From Albugo candida (taxonomy: Eukaryota; Oomycota; Peronosporomycetes; Albuginales; Albuginaceae): 64,000 bases of DNA. The stretch is taken from the NCBI GenBank assembly GCA_905220665.1, contig CAJNAR010000174.1:124001-188000 (forward strand), in the 5' to 3' direction. The notes beneath the pieces were generated by a model, which saw nothing but the letters and a program-made list of their open reading frames with translations, did no database searches and was not told the origin of the DNA. Every line of letters begins with the position of its first letter. Within the stretch, counting starts at the first letter, position 1. The position numbers and the translations under genes are program-made. Below are positions 1 to 12,800 of the stretch, piece after piece.

Positions 1-1735
1 GCTCCTGCTTGATGGGACACGCAAAGCCATTCACAATACTGCCAAGAATCTCCAATAATTCGGCGATCCCGTAAAACGTGTCGGACTCGTACAAAAACTC
101 ATAAAACGTGTTGGCGATTTCTTTCCGAATACAGGACCGTCGATGCGTCAATTTGTAATATAATCGATGTAGCACACCTTTGAGAATCTGGCGTTCTTTA
201 AGCGCCGGTGTTCGAAATAAACCAATCAGTTGTGAAATAAATCGCACGGTGAATATTTCCTTACGAAACGACTTTTCAAAATTTTCCACGCACTCGATTA
301 TTTTCAGCAAAAGATCGTAGCACGCGGTAAGAAATCCCCAGTTTTGTTCCTCCACTGTGTAGTCCATACTCTTATCTGTATGTCCATGTAGTCCTCCAGA
401 AGCGTCTCCCAAAGGAGCTTCGACCAAATTCGGTTGATCGACAAACACGTTATACGGCGCAAAATTTTGCACAGTTGGAAAGGAACGAAATAAATAATAA
501 CCCACTAAACGGACCAACTCTGAGTAAGCCTGAGGGTCTTCTAACAAAAACGGATACGACTCGCAGTACGAATTCAAATCGTACAAAGTTGAGAGTCGCT
601 TTTCATTCAGCTGGAAACGTTCTAAAGGCGTTAACTTTGAGTACCGTGGCACACAAAATGCAATTTTCTGACGGAAAAGAAGAAGCCGGTGATGTGATTT
701 TGTGTCTTCTAGTGCTGGCAAGTCATCCCATATGTCTATGTCGTTCATCGCCAAACATTTCCTATCAGCGTCCAGCGGCATAGATGCAGAAATAAGGCTT
801 CCCATCCAAAATTCTGCTTCTTCTTCATTCTTTGCCATGAAATACAAAGAGCGGTATCCCTGATATGATTTTAGTTATGTCGAGTTTATACAGAATGCAC
901 GTCGCACGTACCGTTTGTGAGATCTCAAAACAGTGTTGCCGCTTGAATCGGTTTACTTCAATCGCGTTTACTTGAGTATTCTACGCACATGTTAGAATAA
1001 ATTGCACATCGCTACGTAAAACTTACCAGCAATGGAATTACGCCCCGAGGACATGCATCACTGGCTGCCTACAGAACGATCTGAGTCTCACTCAAATTAA
1101 GCTTGAGAACTTACATTTCCAGACACATAGTAAAATAAACTTTGGCCTTTAAGGATCATGAGTCTTTTTTTCCAAACTTTAAAGTGACTTGTTTGTTTTA
1201 CCAAAACTCCAGAGCGGGCTATCGGCGCTTGAAAATCCACAATATATGAGCAATTGTTGCGTTCCGTTGATGAGGGTGATGCGAGAGGGATGATCAAGCT
1301 CATTTTTTTGGAAAGTAACGGATGATGTCCTCCCGTACAGCCGATATTGAAATCTAACTCATCATCAAAAAGTTCTGAATGTTCCTCCGAGGGAACATGG
1401 AACGAGTGTCGGAGAGACGTAGCGCTTCCGGTTGTATTCTGGCGCCTCAAAGGCTGTAAAGTATCCTCATCGTGCGGTGATATTGTTAGTCGCTCTGATG
1501 TGAGGTTCTTTTTCTTCCTACTCCACCGTTTTTTTATACGTGAGTCCGCATCAGAGTTTGCTTCGTGAGTTTCCTCGTCGTCTTCGCCTGTCTCTAATGA
1601 GGATGCGGATTGCGAGCTGGAATCGCATTCTGATTTGATAATTTTATCGGAGGGATCGGTGCGTTTAACCGCCTTATAAAAATTTCGAAAGAAACGCGAC
1701 TCGCATGTTACTTTAGATGTATTAGGAGTCGTCAT
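1..1735 (-). CDS. PH domain fused to PP2A regulatory subunit B56 (3' end missing)
   Basis: Spliced model: complement(join(1..859, 912..980, 1027..1068, 1115..1735)). All introns are phase 0, 46-52 bases, with GTAAGT/GTACGT donors. The N-terminal ~165 residues are Ser/acidic-rich. A pleckstrin-homology domain follows (starting GVLVKQTSHFKVWKKR, with the conserved late Trp in EEEAEFWMGSL), spread over all four exons. Directly after it comes the B56/PPP2R5 HEAT-like core, recognisable by RRSCIRKEIANTFYEFLYE and GIAELLEILGSIVNGFA. B56 subunits choose substrates for the PP2A trimer; a PH domain would be expected to add phosphoinositide or membrane targeting. The gene runs off the left edge, so the C-terminus is unseen. 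An upstream TTG would extend the frame by four codons; I chose the first ATG (MTTPNTSK). The B56 core is diverged from animal and plant forms. Family assignment is firm; targeting is inference. Confidence 0.85.
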
Positions 1736-2027
1736 GGAAGTGACCAAATCCGAAATTGAACGAGAGTAGTTAACTGCGTATCACATAAAAACGTCGAGCA
1801 AGCGGTTTTCGGTTTTTTCTCTAGCGGACATAAAACATAAGAGATTCGGAGTGACTCTATACTAAGGGTTATAAAATGCGTGCCAAATACTACGGAAATA
1901 ATCGAACGAATCACGTCACTTTAAATATTTCAAAAATGCCATTAAGTCATTTGTGTGCTTTTCATTCAGTCGAATGTAATATCCGTACTTTACTATTAGA
2001 AACGACGCACACCACCTGATCTATTTC

Positions 2028-2954
2028 TTACCGCTCTTCTTGCTGGTCAATGGTCTGTTCAATCGTGTGGAGTTTTTGTAAAACGCGGTTTTTCTTCTTC
2101 GTCCGAGCGTTTCGATTGATTTCCCGTAGCCGTTCCTTACCATTCACTGAGATATCTTTCATGGAGAGCGACGTTCCTGATTGTAACACACGTGTGGCCA
2201 TAACTTCTTCGATATTGTTATTGATAAATGCGGTCACCGACTAGTTGAAAACTCAGTTTAGGCAAGCCTCCGGATCGAAGTCATAAAACGCACCTTATTA
2301 CCGCATTTTTTAAATCCATTGCATCCACGACGAATTTCGGTTGTCGGATCTGAGGCAAGAGGAAACGTTACATTCGAACTCAAACATCTGAGGGAATTCG
2401 TACTCCCTTTTTTCTTGAATTTGGCGGCAGACTTTTTGTGTCTGTACTGAATCTTCTTTGTATCAGGTCGACTCGATGCATTCGCCACTTTCTTTTTACA
2501 TTTTAAGTACGTTGCTCCTTGCGCCATTCTTTCTTGTAAGCTGTCTATACGTATACTGTAAAAGGCTGCAGAAATCCACTTTACTAATATCAAATAATAA
2601 CCTCGCTATTCTCATGACGAGACCCACGATCATTTACGTGTATACCTCCCTCCTTGAACGCCTCTTTATACACTCTTTAACCGAACATGTATCATCGAAA
2701 CGAGCATCCTCACGCATCGCACTAACACACTTTACTTGCATCCAACTTGATGACCACGGCTTGATAAACGATTCCTTGATCGTAGCCCTTTCGCCTCTCA
2801 ACTACTAATACCCCGTAAACTCGTTCACTACCACAATCTTGTCCTTCTCCTGCACAAATTACTCCATACTATCCCACCTTTATGTACACCACACTATCCT
2901 ACACAATCAACGCACCGCTTCGAATCGCATCGTCCTCGCTCTTTTTCTCAGCAT
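2028..2954 (-). CDS. small basic hypothetical protein, four exons
   Basis: Proposed model: complement(join(2028..2240, 2294..2565, 2736..2868, 2916..2954)). Reading phase is kept across all junctions. Two introns are ~50 bases (GTGCGT donors); the third is 170 bases, unusually long here, so an exon may be wrong or missing. The product is about 218 residues and Lys/Arg-rich, with basic stretches such as KERLREINRNARTKKKNR near the C-terminus and KKSAAKFKKK in the middle, which could suit a nuclear or nucleolar protein. I do not recognise the family. It is divergent from the PP2C gene, whose ATG lies only 40 bases from this gene's ATG, so the two would share a very short promoter. The last two exons are better supported than the first two. 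Confidence 0.45.
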
Positions 2955-2993
2955 CACGTGTTTTCTCCATTTTTCGCATCATTTCCAAGCGGA

Positions 2994-4230
2994 ATGGGCT
3001 GTATTCTAGTTCATACTAATTACACCGATTCTAGCGGCGAAGAAACAGCCTCAAAAACGTCTTCAGAGCCTATAAATATCGCATTTTGTGCTCCAATCGC
3101 CACACTTTGGCCTCGAAATCAGCCCAGAAGCTCCCGTACATCAAATGCACGTCCACAGCCTCCACAAACGTACATTGGTGGTGGTATTCCTGGTGTTGCA
3201 CTCACTGAAGACCAAGTGGATTCGCCACAATTCACAGGCGCTTGTGCTGTAGGCTTTCAGGTACTCTCATCATCTTCCTCATTTCCCTCACCTTCTGACA
3301 AAATCCTCATAGTCTCTCGATGGAAAATTGCGGTGGGGAAGCTGTTCACGCGCCGGGAAAGACTCGCTGCTTCGACGTAAAGAGAATCAGGACAGTTTTT
3401 GTGTGTCGGACGGCATCGGCCAGTGGAATGCAACCTTATTCATCGTATTGGACGGACACGGTCCTGAGGGTGCTTTTGTGAGTCATTACGTGCGTGAGGA
3501 ATTCTGCAAACACATCACTCAAGCGCTCGAACCGGTACATACCGGTTCTCTCTGCGTCGAAGATGTCGCTACTTTTCTTCGCCAAGCGTTTGAGAAAGCT
3601 GCGACAATCGTATCCGATCGACTTTTACAGTATAGTGCATTGGATATAAGTATCAGCGGTACAACTGCTACAGCAATGCTTGTGACTGGAGAGCATTGTA
3701 TCTTTGCAAACATCGGAGATAGTCGAAGTGTGTGGGCGCACGCTCCGAAATCAAAGTCAGATGGGTCGTACCAGCTCGTTTTCGAAACCCAAGACCATAA
3801 ACCCGACCTTGAACCCGAACGGATGCGAATTGAAGCGAGCCAGGGGCGTGTATTTGAGTGGGGATCCTACCGTGTGTGGATACAGGATATCGATATGCCG
3901 GGTTTGGCTATGTCACGGTCGTTCGGAGATGGAATTGCAAGGACTGTGGGAGTCATCAGCGTGCCAGATGTCACGTGCTTGAGCCGTTTGGAAGATAATC
4001 GACCATCGAATGGAGATGTGATTCCACGGTCTTTTGTGATTTTAGCAAGTGATGGAGTTTGGGAGTTTATGACATCTGAAGAGTGTGTGGTTTGTGTTTC
4101 AACTTGCATTCTATCATTTCAAATGACACCGCAGGAAACGTGTGATACATTGGTGGCAGAAGCTATACGACGATGGGAAGAAGAAGAGGACGTTATTGAC
4201 GATGTCACCGCAATTGTCATCTATCTTTGA
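2994..4230 (+). CDS. PP2C-type (PPM) Ser/Thr protein phosphatase
   Basis: join(2994..3260, 3313..4230), one 52-base phase-0 intron, 394 residues. The protein begins Met-Gly-Cys, a context that often allows N-myristoylation with palmitoylation, followed by a Ser/Pro-rich lead of about 90 residues. PPM metal-site motifs appear in order: ENQD (around residue 115), LDGHG (around 136), GTTATAML, IGDSR, SFGDGIAR, ASDGVWE and the terminal DDVTAIVIYL. The Mn/Mg-binding Asp residues are all present, so it should be active. The first intron joins GFQ to SLDGKLRWG; without splicing, the catalytic frame would lack its start. Family membership is certain; substrate and membrane location are inference. Confidence 0.9.
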
Positions 4231-4249
4231 ATAGAGCATTACAATTGTA

Positions 4250-4587
4250 TCAATTCGAGTCTTGGATCGTCACATTTTGTTGCAAGTGGTGGATTCGATA
4301 TGAGAGTTTGGATACTTGTTTTAGCAGGTTATCACGTTCCAGAGTGACTTGGTCGAGTTGAGTTCTTGTGCGCTCAGACTCTCTGTGTTCGACTTTCATC
4401 ACATCTGAATGAAAAATGAGTTGGCAAAGGAATTGTAGAGGATGCAACACGTACCTCTGATATTTCGTAGACGATGGAGAAGATACGTTTTGTATTGGTG
4501 CAACTCCGTTGATTCTACGCTTCCTGCGAGGGAATTGGAAAGGTGGGTGAGTTGGGCTTCTATTTGATCCACACGTTGGACGATATT
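4250..4587 (-). CDS. coiled-coil protein (5' end unresolved)
   Basis: Two exons are clear: complement(join(4250..4404, 4455..4587)), joined by a 50-base intron with a GTACGT donor in phase 1. The encoded ~95 residues are heptad-like and rich in Gln, Glu and Leu (for example NIVQRVDQIEAQLTHLSNSL, then ERDNLLKQVSKLSYRIHHLQ) and end just inside the 3' flank of the PP2C gene, so the two genes converge. A likely first exon ends near 4646 at a GT donor, but no upstream ATG gives the right phase, so the start is not assigned. Family not recognised; small coiled-coil subunits of cytoskeletal or transport complexes look like this. Confidence 0.5.
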
Positions 4588-4850
4588 CTGAGCGATTCGA
4601 AGCGATTTAGATCAAGAAAATTGGTGGAATAGTGATTGTGTATACCGTATCTGTATTGGAGGTGTTCTGTCAGCATGACGATGAGTTAGTGGACGCAAAA
4701 TGAAAGGAAGATAGCAAGGCAAAATACATTGTTCATGCGACAGAATGGTTGCGGGTAATACCGGCAGTACCGTTAAAACTGGTACTGAGCAAAAAGTATA
4801 GATATACACTCTTAATAATAGACCGTAATGTACTACATATTCTCCCTAAA

Positions 4851-6522
4851 ATGCGAAATCATGCGCATCTAAAAGAACGGCATGTGGTCGTTCTCGTGCT
4901 CGGAGACATTGGACGTAGTCCCCGCATGCAAAATCAAAGCGTATCGATCGCATCACTCCTCTACGACAAACGTGCGCCCAATCGTTGTAACGTAACGCTC
5001 ATAGGCTACAAAGGAGAACAATGCATTCCATCCGTCATCGACCAACCCAATCTCCGTATTCTACCAATAACACCAATCCTTTCCCATATCCCTCGATCTC
5101 TCTTCCTTCTAACCGCTCCAATTAAAGTTCTCCTTCAGGTATCCCATCCAACCCTTATCCGTTACATCACCGTTACAACCACTTTACAGATATTACAACT
5201 GTTCTATATCCTACTGGTATCTACCGGTAATACCGACGCCATTCTCCTTCAAAATCCGCCGACAATTCCGACATTTCTCGTCGTATGGATCTCCTGCAAG
5301 CTCAAACGCGCCAAATTCATCATCGATTGGCATAATTTCGGTTATACGATTCTCGCTCTATCGCTCGGTATCTCTCACGTCTTTGTCCGCGTACGTAATC
5401 GCTCCATTTCTTCCAAAAAGCCTCACGCTCCATCCATTCCGCAGATCGCTCGCTTCATCGAACGCGTCATCGGACAGAAAGCCGATGCCAATTTCTGCGT
5501 CACACAATCCATGCAGACGTATCTCCTCTCCAATTGGAACATCCACGCGACCGTTTTGTACGACAAACCACCGATTTCTTTCCGTCCGACGCCTTTGGAG
5601 TTGCGTCATAAACTGTTTCAAAGCCTTTCGGAACAATTGAAACTTTGCAACGACGTAAGCGCTATCATCCGTTCCTCATCGTCTGACGTCGTGTGTAGCT
5701 GGTTTCTTGGGAACATGACGCAGACACGTTGGAAATGACACTGGTGACGCGTAAAGCGGTTCATCATGACGGAATCCGACACACCTTTCGACACGATCGT
5801 CCTGCAGTGGTCATCAGTTCCACAAGTTGGACGCCCGATGAAGACTTTGGAATTCTGTTGGATGCACTTATTCTTTTGGATCAACGAATTGCGTCCTCTT
5901 CCTCGTTTCCGAATCTTTTGGTTCTTGTCACTGGAAAAGGACCCCAAAAAGCGCATTACGTCGAAAAAATCAATGATTTACGTCTCCGACGCATTCGTAT
6001 TGCCACATTGTGCGTTCCTTTCCATCGCGTAAGACATCGTTTCTCATCCAATGCGTAGATGGATGCAGCCGGAAGAGTATCCTCTGCTTCTAGGCGCTGC
6101 TGATCTCGGCGTTTGTCTCCACACATCGTCTTCCGGCTTGGATCTTCCCATGAAAATCATCGATATGTTTGGATGTCAAGTTCCCGTTTGCGCCGTCGGC
6201 TTTGAGAGTTTAAGTGAACTCGTTCAGCATTCAACGTACGTGACGTATCTCTTCCAAAGCTTTACGCTCATTGTGATGTCATTTTCAAGGAATGGAATGA
6301 TTTTCTCAACGCATTTGGAATTGGTCGATCAATTGTTTGAGCTTTTGGACGGATTCCCTTCGCGTTTGAATGGGAACTTGCATCAAATGCGAATGGAATT
6401 GCAGTCCATAGAGGTGCGTCATCATGTCCTCTCCACAATTTCTCATTTCCATTCGTATGCAGCGATGGACAGAGCATTGGAATACGATCGCGAAACCGGT
6501 GATCACAGCGTTGTGGACGTAA
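4851..6522 (+). CDS. ALG1: ALG1, chitobiosyldiphosphodolichol beta-mannosyltransferase
   Basis: Seven exons: join(4851..5138, 5190..5390, 5445..5654, 5699..6009, 6059..6235, 6290..6413, 6463..6522), six introns of 44-54 bases, phases consistent throughout, 456 residues. ALG1 (glycosyltransferase family 33) adds the first mannose to GlcNAc2-PP-dolichol on the cytosolic ER face, an early step of N-glycan assembly. Family blocks are clear: [17 protein letters not shown] at the N-terminus, [88 protein letters not shown] and a short RWTEHWN end. I see no strong N-terminal membrane segment, unlike yeast and animals. Length is normal for the family. Confidence 0.95.
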
Positions 6523-6558
6523 TACGATTCGATTCCATTTGTTTGATTTCGTATGTCG

Positions 6559-9500
6559 CTATTTGGAAAAGAGAAAACGTAAATCTTCAATTGTCAGACG
6601 TGAGAGAGATCCGACATTTCCACCGACTGTGGCATCGAATATCAATCGTTTCTTCTCTTGAAGCTGTAGAATACGATCTTCAATGCTTCCTGCAATGATG
6701 AAATGTGTCGCCTGAATCGGTTTGAATTGACCGAGTCGATGTGTTCGATCGATTGCTTGACTCTCTGCTGCGGGATTCCACCATGGATCCATGAGGAAAA
6801 TGTAGGAAGCGATTGTGAGATTGAGTGCGACTCCGCCGGCTTTGAGACTGATAAGCATTGTGGTGACGCCGGCATCTTGACGGAAGGATTGGAGGATACG
6901 ATCACGTGCGTCCATTGTCATATTTCCCGATAATTTGACACATGAAATTCCACCGCGTCCGAGTCGAAATTGGATGAGATCGAGCATATTGACGAATTGT
7001 GAAAAGACAATTGCTTTGCCGCATGGATCGCGTTGTCGCATCCATTGTAATTCCTGGAAGAGAGCTTCGATTTTAGTGCTTGTTTGGAACGCGGATCGAT
7101 CGGGAAGACGCGAGAGAATGCTTTTGGAATTGAATTTGAGACGTGGTTCATGTGTGTCGAAATCGATGCAAAGAGAGCAATTGCATATCGGACATAACGC
7201 GATAGCGTCGATAGGAAGTGAGTCGATGTATTCCTGGACACATTGACGACAGAATGGATGGGAACATGACGCAACGACGAGATTCTCTGCTTCTTCGTGA
7301 CAGAATCCACAGATAGTATTCGCTTCGACTTCAATTTCTGCTTTTACGATCGGTTCTTCGACGACGGAATCGCTTGTGATATGCTGAAGCGCCGGATTCG
7401 ATTTCGAGTAAATGACGAGGTACGGATGATCGACAGCTTGACGAAGTCGCATCAAAAGATCGAAAATGTGTGCGTAATTGTTCAAAAGCGTTCCAGACGA
7501 CACGTACGTGTTGAATTGTGCTCGACTTTGCGTGTAAATCGCTTGATAGAAATCATTCTCACGCTCGTCCAAGGCGTCTCGACGGACACGAATGAGTTTT
7601 GGCGGAAGGCAAATGTCATCGGCACGGCTCACTTTGGTCCTTCGGAGGAGAATCTATCGAGTCACAGTTTGTCAGCAAAGGCTGAAGGATACGCAGAACA
7701 CGTACGTGATGGAGAATATCATTTTGAAGACGAATAAGAGCGAGTTTTCCTTCTGCAATGTACCCAAACGCTTGGATGGGAATAACGACTTTCTTGTTGA
7801 AATAGGAATAATGAGACAGCGAGGAATGTTGACACTCTGTGCATTTTCCAGCATCCATTCTGCAGCGAGATGTTAGACATCAGAGATCGTAATCGATGGA
7901 TCGACGTACGTGAAATCGAGCAATTGGCAATCGCATTTGGTGCAGTGATAAAAAGCGTATTTCTCAATTTGAAGGAATCGGATGAGTGAGAACAGCTCAC
8001 CAATTCGATTCTGAAGCGGTGTGCCGGTCAAACACCAACGATATGTCGCCTTCAGAAGGAATACGCTTCGTGCAGTGTTACATCTTCGGTCTTTGATGTA
8101 ATGTGCTTCATCCAGTACGATTCTCGTCCAATGGATATGATGCAATGGCGATTTCTTCTGTGGGAAGGTATCATTACGAATGGGTTTTGACGGCGCGTTC
8201 GAAGGCTTTTCTTTCTCTGGAGAGAATTCTTTCATTTCCATTGATTTTCGCAATTGTTTGGATTGTTGTCCCGTTCGTTTGGCATTGGGACCACAAAAGT
8301 ATTTGTTGTGAAGTATCAATTTCTCGGGAATGTATTTCTTGTTGCAGTAGGCGCACGGGATTTTAGAGACACTCAAAGTGGATCGAATTTCGCTTTCGAG
8401 AATCGAATATGTCGTCAGAACAATGTCATAGGACGCGATACGCGCTGCAGATTCCATTCGTTTGCCTCCGTGATGGATGTAAATGCTCAAATGATTGCGT
8501 GTGACAAAACGTTCGATCTCACTCTTCCATTGTGTCACTGCTACTAACGGACACACAACGAGCGTGCCGCCAATCATTCCCTTGGAGACGTCTGATTCCC
8601 GTGTAGTTTTCAATATCAGTGAGATCGCTTGAATCGTTTTCCCCATTCCCATTTCATCAGCGAGGATTCCACCTTTGTACTTGCCATCTTCTTGATCGCT
8701 CATCCATTTTAAGGCTTCACGTTGATACGGTAATAGCGTCGCTGTGAGCGTCGATGGTGGCTCCATTTCCTCCATTCGTGTTCGGACGCAAAAGTCGGTG
8801 TCTTGAAGCTCTTCTCTTTCGTCTTGAAGGCCGTTCTTGTGGTTTTCCCGCATATGCTGAAAGACGAGTTTCTGGTCGTCGAATGAGAGTTGATCCAAGC
8901 CGGACAGACAAGTCGAATCAGGATGACTGGAGCATATTTGTGTGCATTCGAGGTGCTACAGTGCCAATGAGAAGGCGTGGAGGATCGAGGACGGAAGATG
9001 TACCTTGTAGTACTTCATAAGTCCAAACATGGAATTTCGGATATGGACACCGATGCGTAGTTCTTCTTTATACAGTTTTCCATCACAGCTTTTGCACTAC
9101 AAAGACGAATTCTGTAAGAGAAAACAGTGGGAGGAGAGAGGACGTACTTTGGATCGATTGTTGTTGCTGTATTCCACGAAATACGTCGGGCCTTTGTACG
9201 CTTCTTCAGGCTCGTGTGAGTCGTCTTCCGAGTCGATTTGTAGGGAATCGCGCCGTGAACGAGCGTGTGCGACGTCGGTGTGCGTGGTGTCGTCCATTTG
9301 TAAAGGATTCGGTGGGGTTGCAGACACTTGGACGGAGTCAGATGATTGTGTGGATGGCGGACGCCTTTGTGCGGAGCGTGGAGGCTGTAAAGCATTGTCT
9401 TCCGGATCGGTCGATTCGCATACAAAGTCTTCATCTTCGTCGTCGTCGTCGTGGTCGATCCATTGGCGTTTACGTTTTCCGCGAGGTCGTAGAATTCGTC

Positions 9501-9750
9501 TGGAATCAGAAACAGTTTCTGAGGAATTCTGAGTCTGCGTATTTCTGATTCTTGCGGATGTCGACGAATCAACTGTTGGGTTATTACAATTATGACACAA
9601 CCAAGCGTATCGAGGGGAGCATCGCAACGGCGGTACCATGCAGCTGAGATGGAAATCATTGTAACATTGTGTGCATGTAACGACTGTGCGGGCGTTGGCG
9701 ATACCACAAACGCTGCAGCGATTAGCTCTTCTGCGGGACGCAGGAGCCAT
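6559..9750 (-). CDS. RAD16-like SNF2 helicase with PHD, PARP-type and RING fingers
   Basis: Spliced: complement(join(6559..7653, 7706..7859, 7910..8955, 9004..9096, 9148..9750)), introns 48-52 bases, 996 residues. Order: a PHD finger (about residues 10-57, CSVCG...CHNC), an acidic Ser-rich linker, a PARP-type zinc finger created only by splicing (CKSC near residue 202 and HLECT near 233), SNF2 ATPase with ADEMGMGKT and LDEAH, a Cys insertion typical of RAD16, a C3HC4 RING (CGFCHEE...CPIC) and helicase C with AGGVALNLT and [11 protein letters not shown]16 works with RAD7 in global-genome nucleotide excision repair and acts as a DNA translocase and ubiquitin ligase. The end, [13 protein letters not shown], is the usual RAD16 tail. 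Start chosen at MAPASRRR just before the PHD finger; an upstream in-frame ATG at 9843 would overlap the neighbouring promoter. The added PHD and PARP fingers suggest chromatin and damage sensing (inference). Confidence 0.9.
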
Positions 9751-9895
9751 TTCAGTTGGGAAGTAGAGGCCTGTATTCGAGTGGCTAGAGAACGATGGAC
9801 CGTAAATACCGGTTAGATCGGTAGGCACTAGAACCGGTACCATCAGTACACTCTAATAGTAGCCCCAATCTGTGCGGCTGAAACGAAATTTCGAA
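9751..9895. promoter_or_regulatory. shared divergent promoter with ACCGGT motifs
   Basis: Only about 145 bases separate the RAD16-like ATG from the glucosidase II ATG. The gap carries TACCGGTTAG near 9807 and GAACCGGTACC near 9832. Similar palindromic ACCGGTA/TAATACCGGTA sites occur near other gene ends in the window (about 4758, 12969-12983, 25999, 27285, 29402). Function not shown. Confidence 0.4.
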
Positions 9896-12800
9896 ATGCG
9901 CTCAATTTGTGCCTTTGGCGCTCTCATTGTGCTCATTTTCGCGTTTGCATTGAATCCTTCGATGTCAGTTGATCAGAATAAGTTTCGAACATGTAGCCAA
10001 ACGCGTTTCTGCCGTAAATATCGTCAAAAACAAGGTGAAAAATACATTGTCGATCCATCTTCAGTCCACGTTATCGATACTCCACAGGAATCCGTTGTTC
10101 GGTTTGATTTAGCATCATCCTCTTCACCAGAAGAAGTCCTAGAGGCGACATTGAGCTTTGTAATCGACGAAGAGACATCGACCAATCCGGCCATACGCTT
10201 CCAAGCCGCTGAAAAATGGAACGATGATAAAGATCCAAGACGTCGTTGGGTGAACTCTGATGTTTTACAACCTTCAGCATTTCATACTCGTCCACTTATT
10301 TCAGTGTCACCAGCTGAGTCTACCATACCTGTCGATACCGATAATCCGGTCTTCATTTATACATTAGCATCTCCACGTACCCAAATTCAACCAGTCAATC
10401 TCCTCATCTTCGTCTACACAAATCCATTTAAGATCGACGTGTTCATGGACAACGAAAAAGTGATCTCGTTCAACGATCACAACCAATTTCACTTTGAATA
10501 CCGAAAACACAGAGACCCCATCCCATCCACAAGCCGCAAAGAAATTGGCACACAGGACATTAACACCGGTAAGGACCTCGTCTCAGAAGACATCCATAAT
10601 GGCAAAGAAATCGTCGATTACGGAGAAGACGGTCTCGCAATCTACAGCGATGGAACCACACAAGCCAAAGCTTCTACTGATGAGAATACCAGTACTGATA
10701 CCGATACAACCGATGACGGCTGGGAGGAACATTTTAAAGATCATATTGATAAACCGGTATTCGGTCCCAGTTCCATCGGCGTCGATATCTCCTTTTACAG
10801 CTCGAAGCAGCTTCGCCAATTGTACGGACTTCCCGAGCATGCGACCGATTTCGTGTTGAAAGATACCATCCATAATGATGAGATTGTAAGTGATCCATAT
10901 CGTCTGTACAATCTCGATGTATTTGAGTATGAATTGGACGTTCCAATGGCTTTGTATGGCTCCATTCCTCTTCTGATGGCCGCCAATACTTTCAATTCCG
11001 TCGGTGTGTTTTGGCATAATCCATCCGAAACGTTTGTGGATGTGATAACAGATGCAAACACACGCAAGAAGACGAGTCATTGGATGAGCGAGTCGGGTGT
11101 CTTGGATGTTTTTTTCCTTATTGGACCTCTGCCTCAATCCTTCTCCAGGCAGTATGTTTCATTGACTGGAACCGCTTCCATGCCGCCTCTTTTTGCACTC
11201 GGGTACCATCAGTGTCGCTGGAACTATAGAAATGAACGTGACGTTGATCAAGTGAATGCCGGCTTTGATCAACACAAAATCCCCTACGACGTCTTGTGGC
11301 TGGATATCGAGCATACCGATGGGAAACGGTATTTCACGTGGGATCCAATACATTTTCCAAGTCCAATCTCAATGCAAGAGAACTTGGCGATTGTTGGACG
11401 CAAGGTCGTCACGATCGTGGATCCCCATATCAAGATTGATCCCGCGTATTACGTGCATTCTAAAGCCGAATCGTTGGGATATTACGTTAAGGATGAGCAT
11501 GGAAACGATTTTCATGGATGGTGTTGGCCAGGAGATTCGTCGTATTTGGACTTTACGAGCCATCAAGTTCGGTATTGGTGGGCATCGTTGTTCCGTTATG
11601 AGACATATGCTGGAAGTACTTCTTCCCTGTATACTTGGAACGATATGAATGAGCCATCCGTGTTCAATGGTCCAGAAGTGTCGATGCATAAAGGATGTTT
11701 GAATTTGGAAGGAGTTGAGCATCGAGAATGGCACAATTTGTATGGATTCCATATGCAGAAAGCGACTGCGGAAGGACAATTGGTACGACAATTGGCGTCA
11801 TTGATCGAGTACTCTGGTCATGATTTCGAGATTCAAGAGGATATGGAGAGACCATTTGTTCTGTCCAGGTCTTTTTTCGCCGGATCCCAACGTTTCGGTG
11901 CCATTTGGAATGGCGATAATGCAGCGAAATGGGAACATCTCAAATATACGACGAAAATGCTCTTATCCATGTCGATTGCGGGCCTCACATTTGTCGGTGC
12001 TGATATTGGAGGGTTCTTTGGGAATCCTGATACAGAGCTTCTTACACGATGGTATCAAGCTGCAGCGTACCAGCCGTTCTTCCGTGGACACGCACATCAT
12101 GATTCCGATCGTCGTGAGCCATGGGTTTTCGGTGAACCACACACGTCACATATTCGTTCGGCTATCCGTGAGCGATACAGCCTTCTTCCGCAGCTGTACA
12201 CACTCTTTTACATTTGTTCGACTCAGGGGCTTCCGATAATCCGTCCATTATGGTACCACTTCGATTCAGATGAAATTTTGCATCAAGAGGATGCGTTTTT
12301 ATTGGGTTCTGATCTATTGATCCATCCAGTGGTAGAACCGGGTATCACTAGTATCTCCGTGTTCTTGCCTTCCGATTCCATTTGGTATAGTGTTTTCCAG
12401 CAATACAAGCCAATTGTCGGTCAAGGGAAGCTTCATGACGGGATTCCAGCACCGATCGAACATATCCCGGTCTTTCAACGCGGTGGAAGTATTATCACAC
12501 GAAAGCGTCGCGTTCGCCGAAGTTCTGCGTTGATGCATCATGATCCGGTGAGTCTGCTGATCACATTGGATTCGAATGTGTCAGCCAAAGGGCAATTGTA
12601 TTTGGATGATGAGCGCACATTTGCGTACAAAGTGAGCAATCGCTTCACTTTGGTGCATTTGGAGTGTACAATGAACGGATTACAATCGTTTGTGGCGGCG
12701 AATGGGTACGCATCGTCGGTTTGGGTCGAAAAAATTGAGATTTACGGCTTTGGAGCGCTGTATAAAGTTCCGACAAACGTTTTGCGTGAATTTGAAGCTG

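Noticed and set aside
9015..9707. Long antisense ORFs over the RAD16-like first exons
   Set aside because: They are mirror frames of the PHD/linker coding region, with no features of their own.
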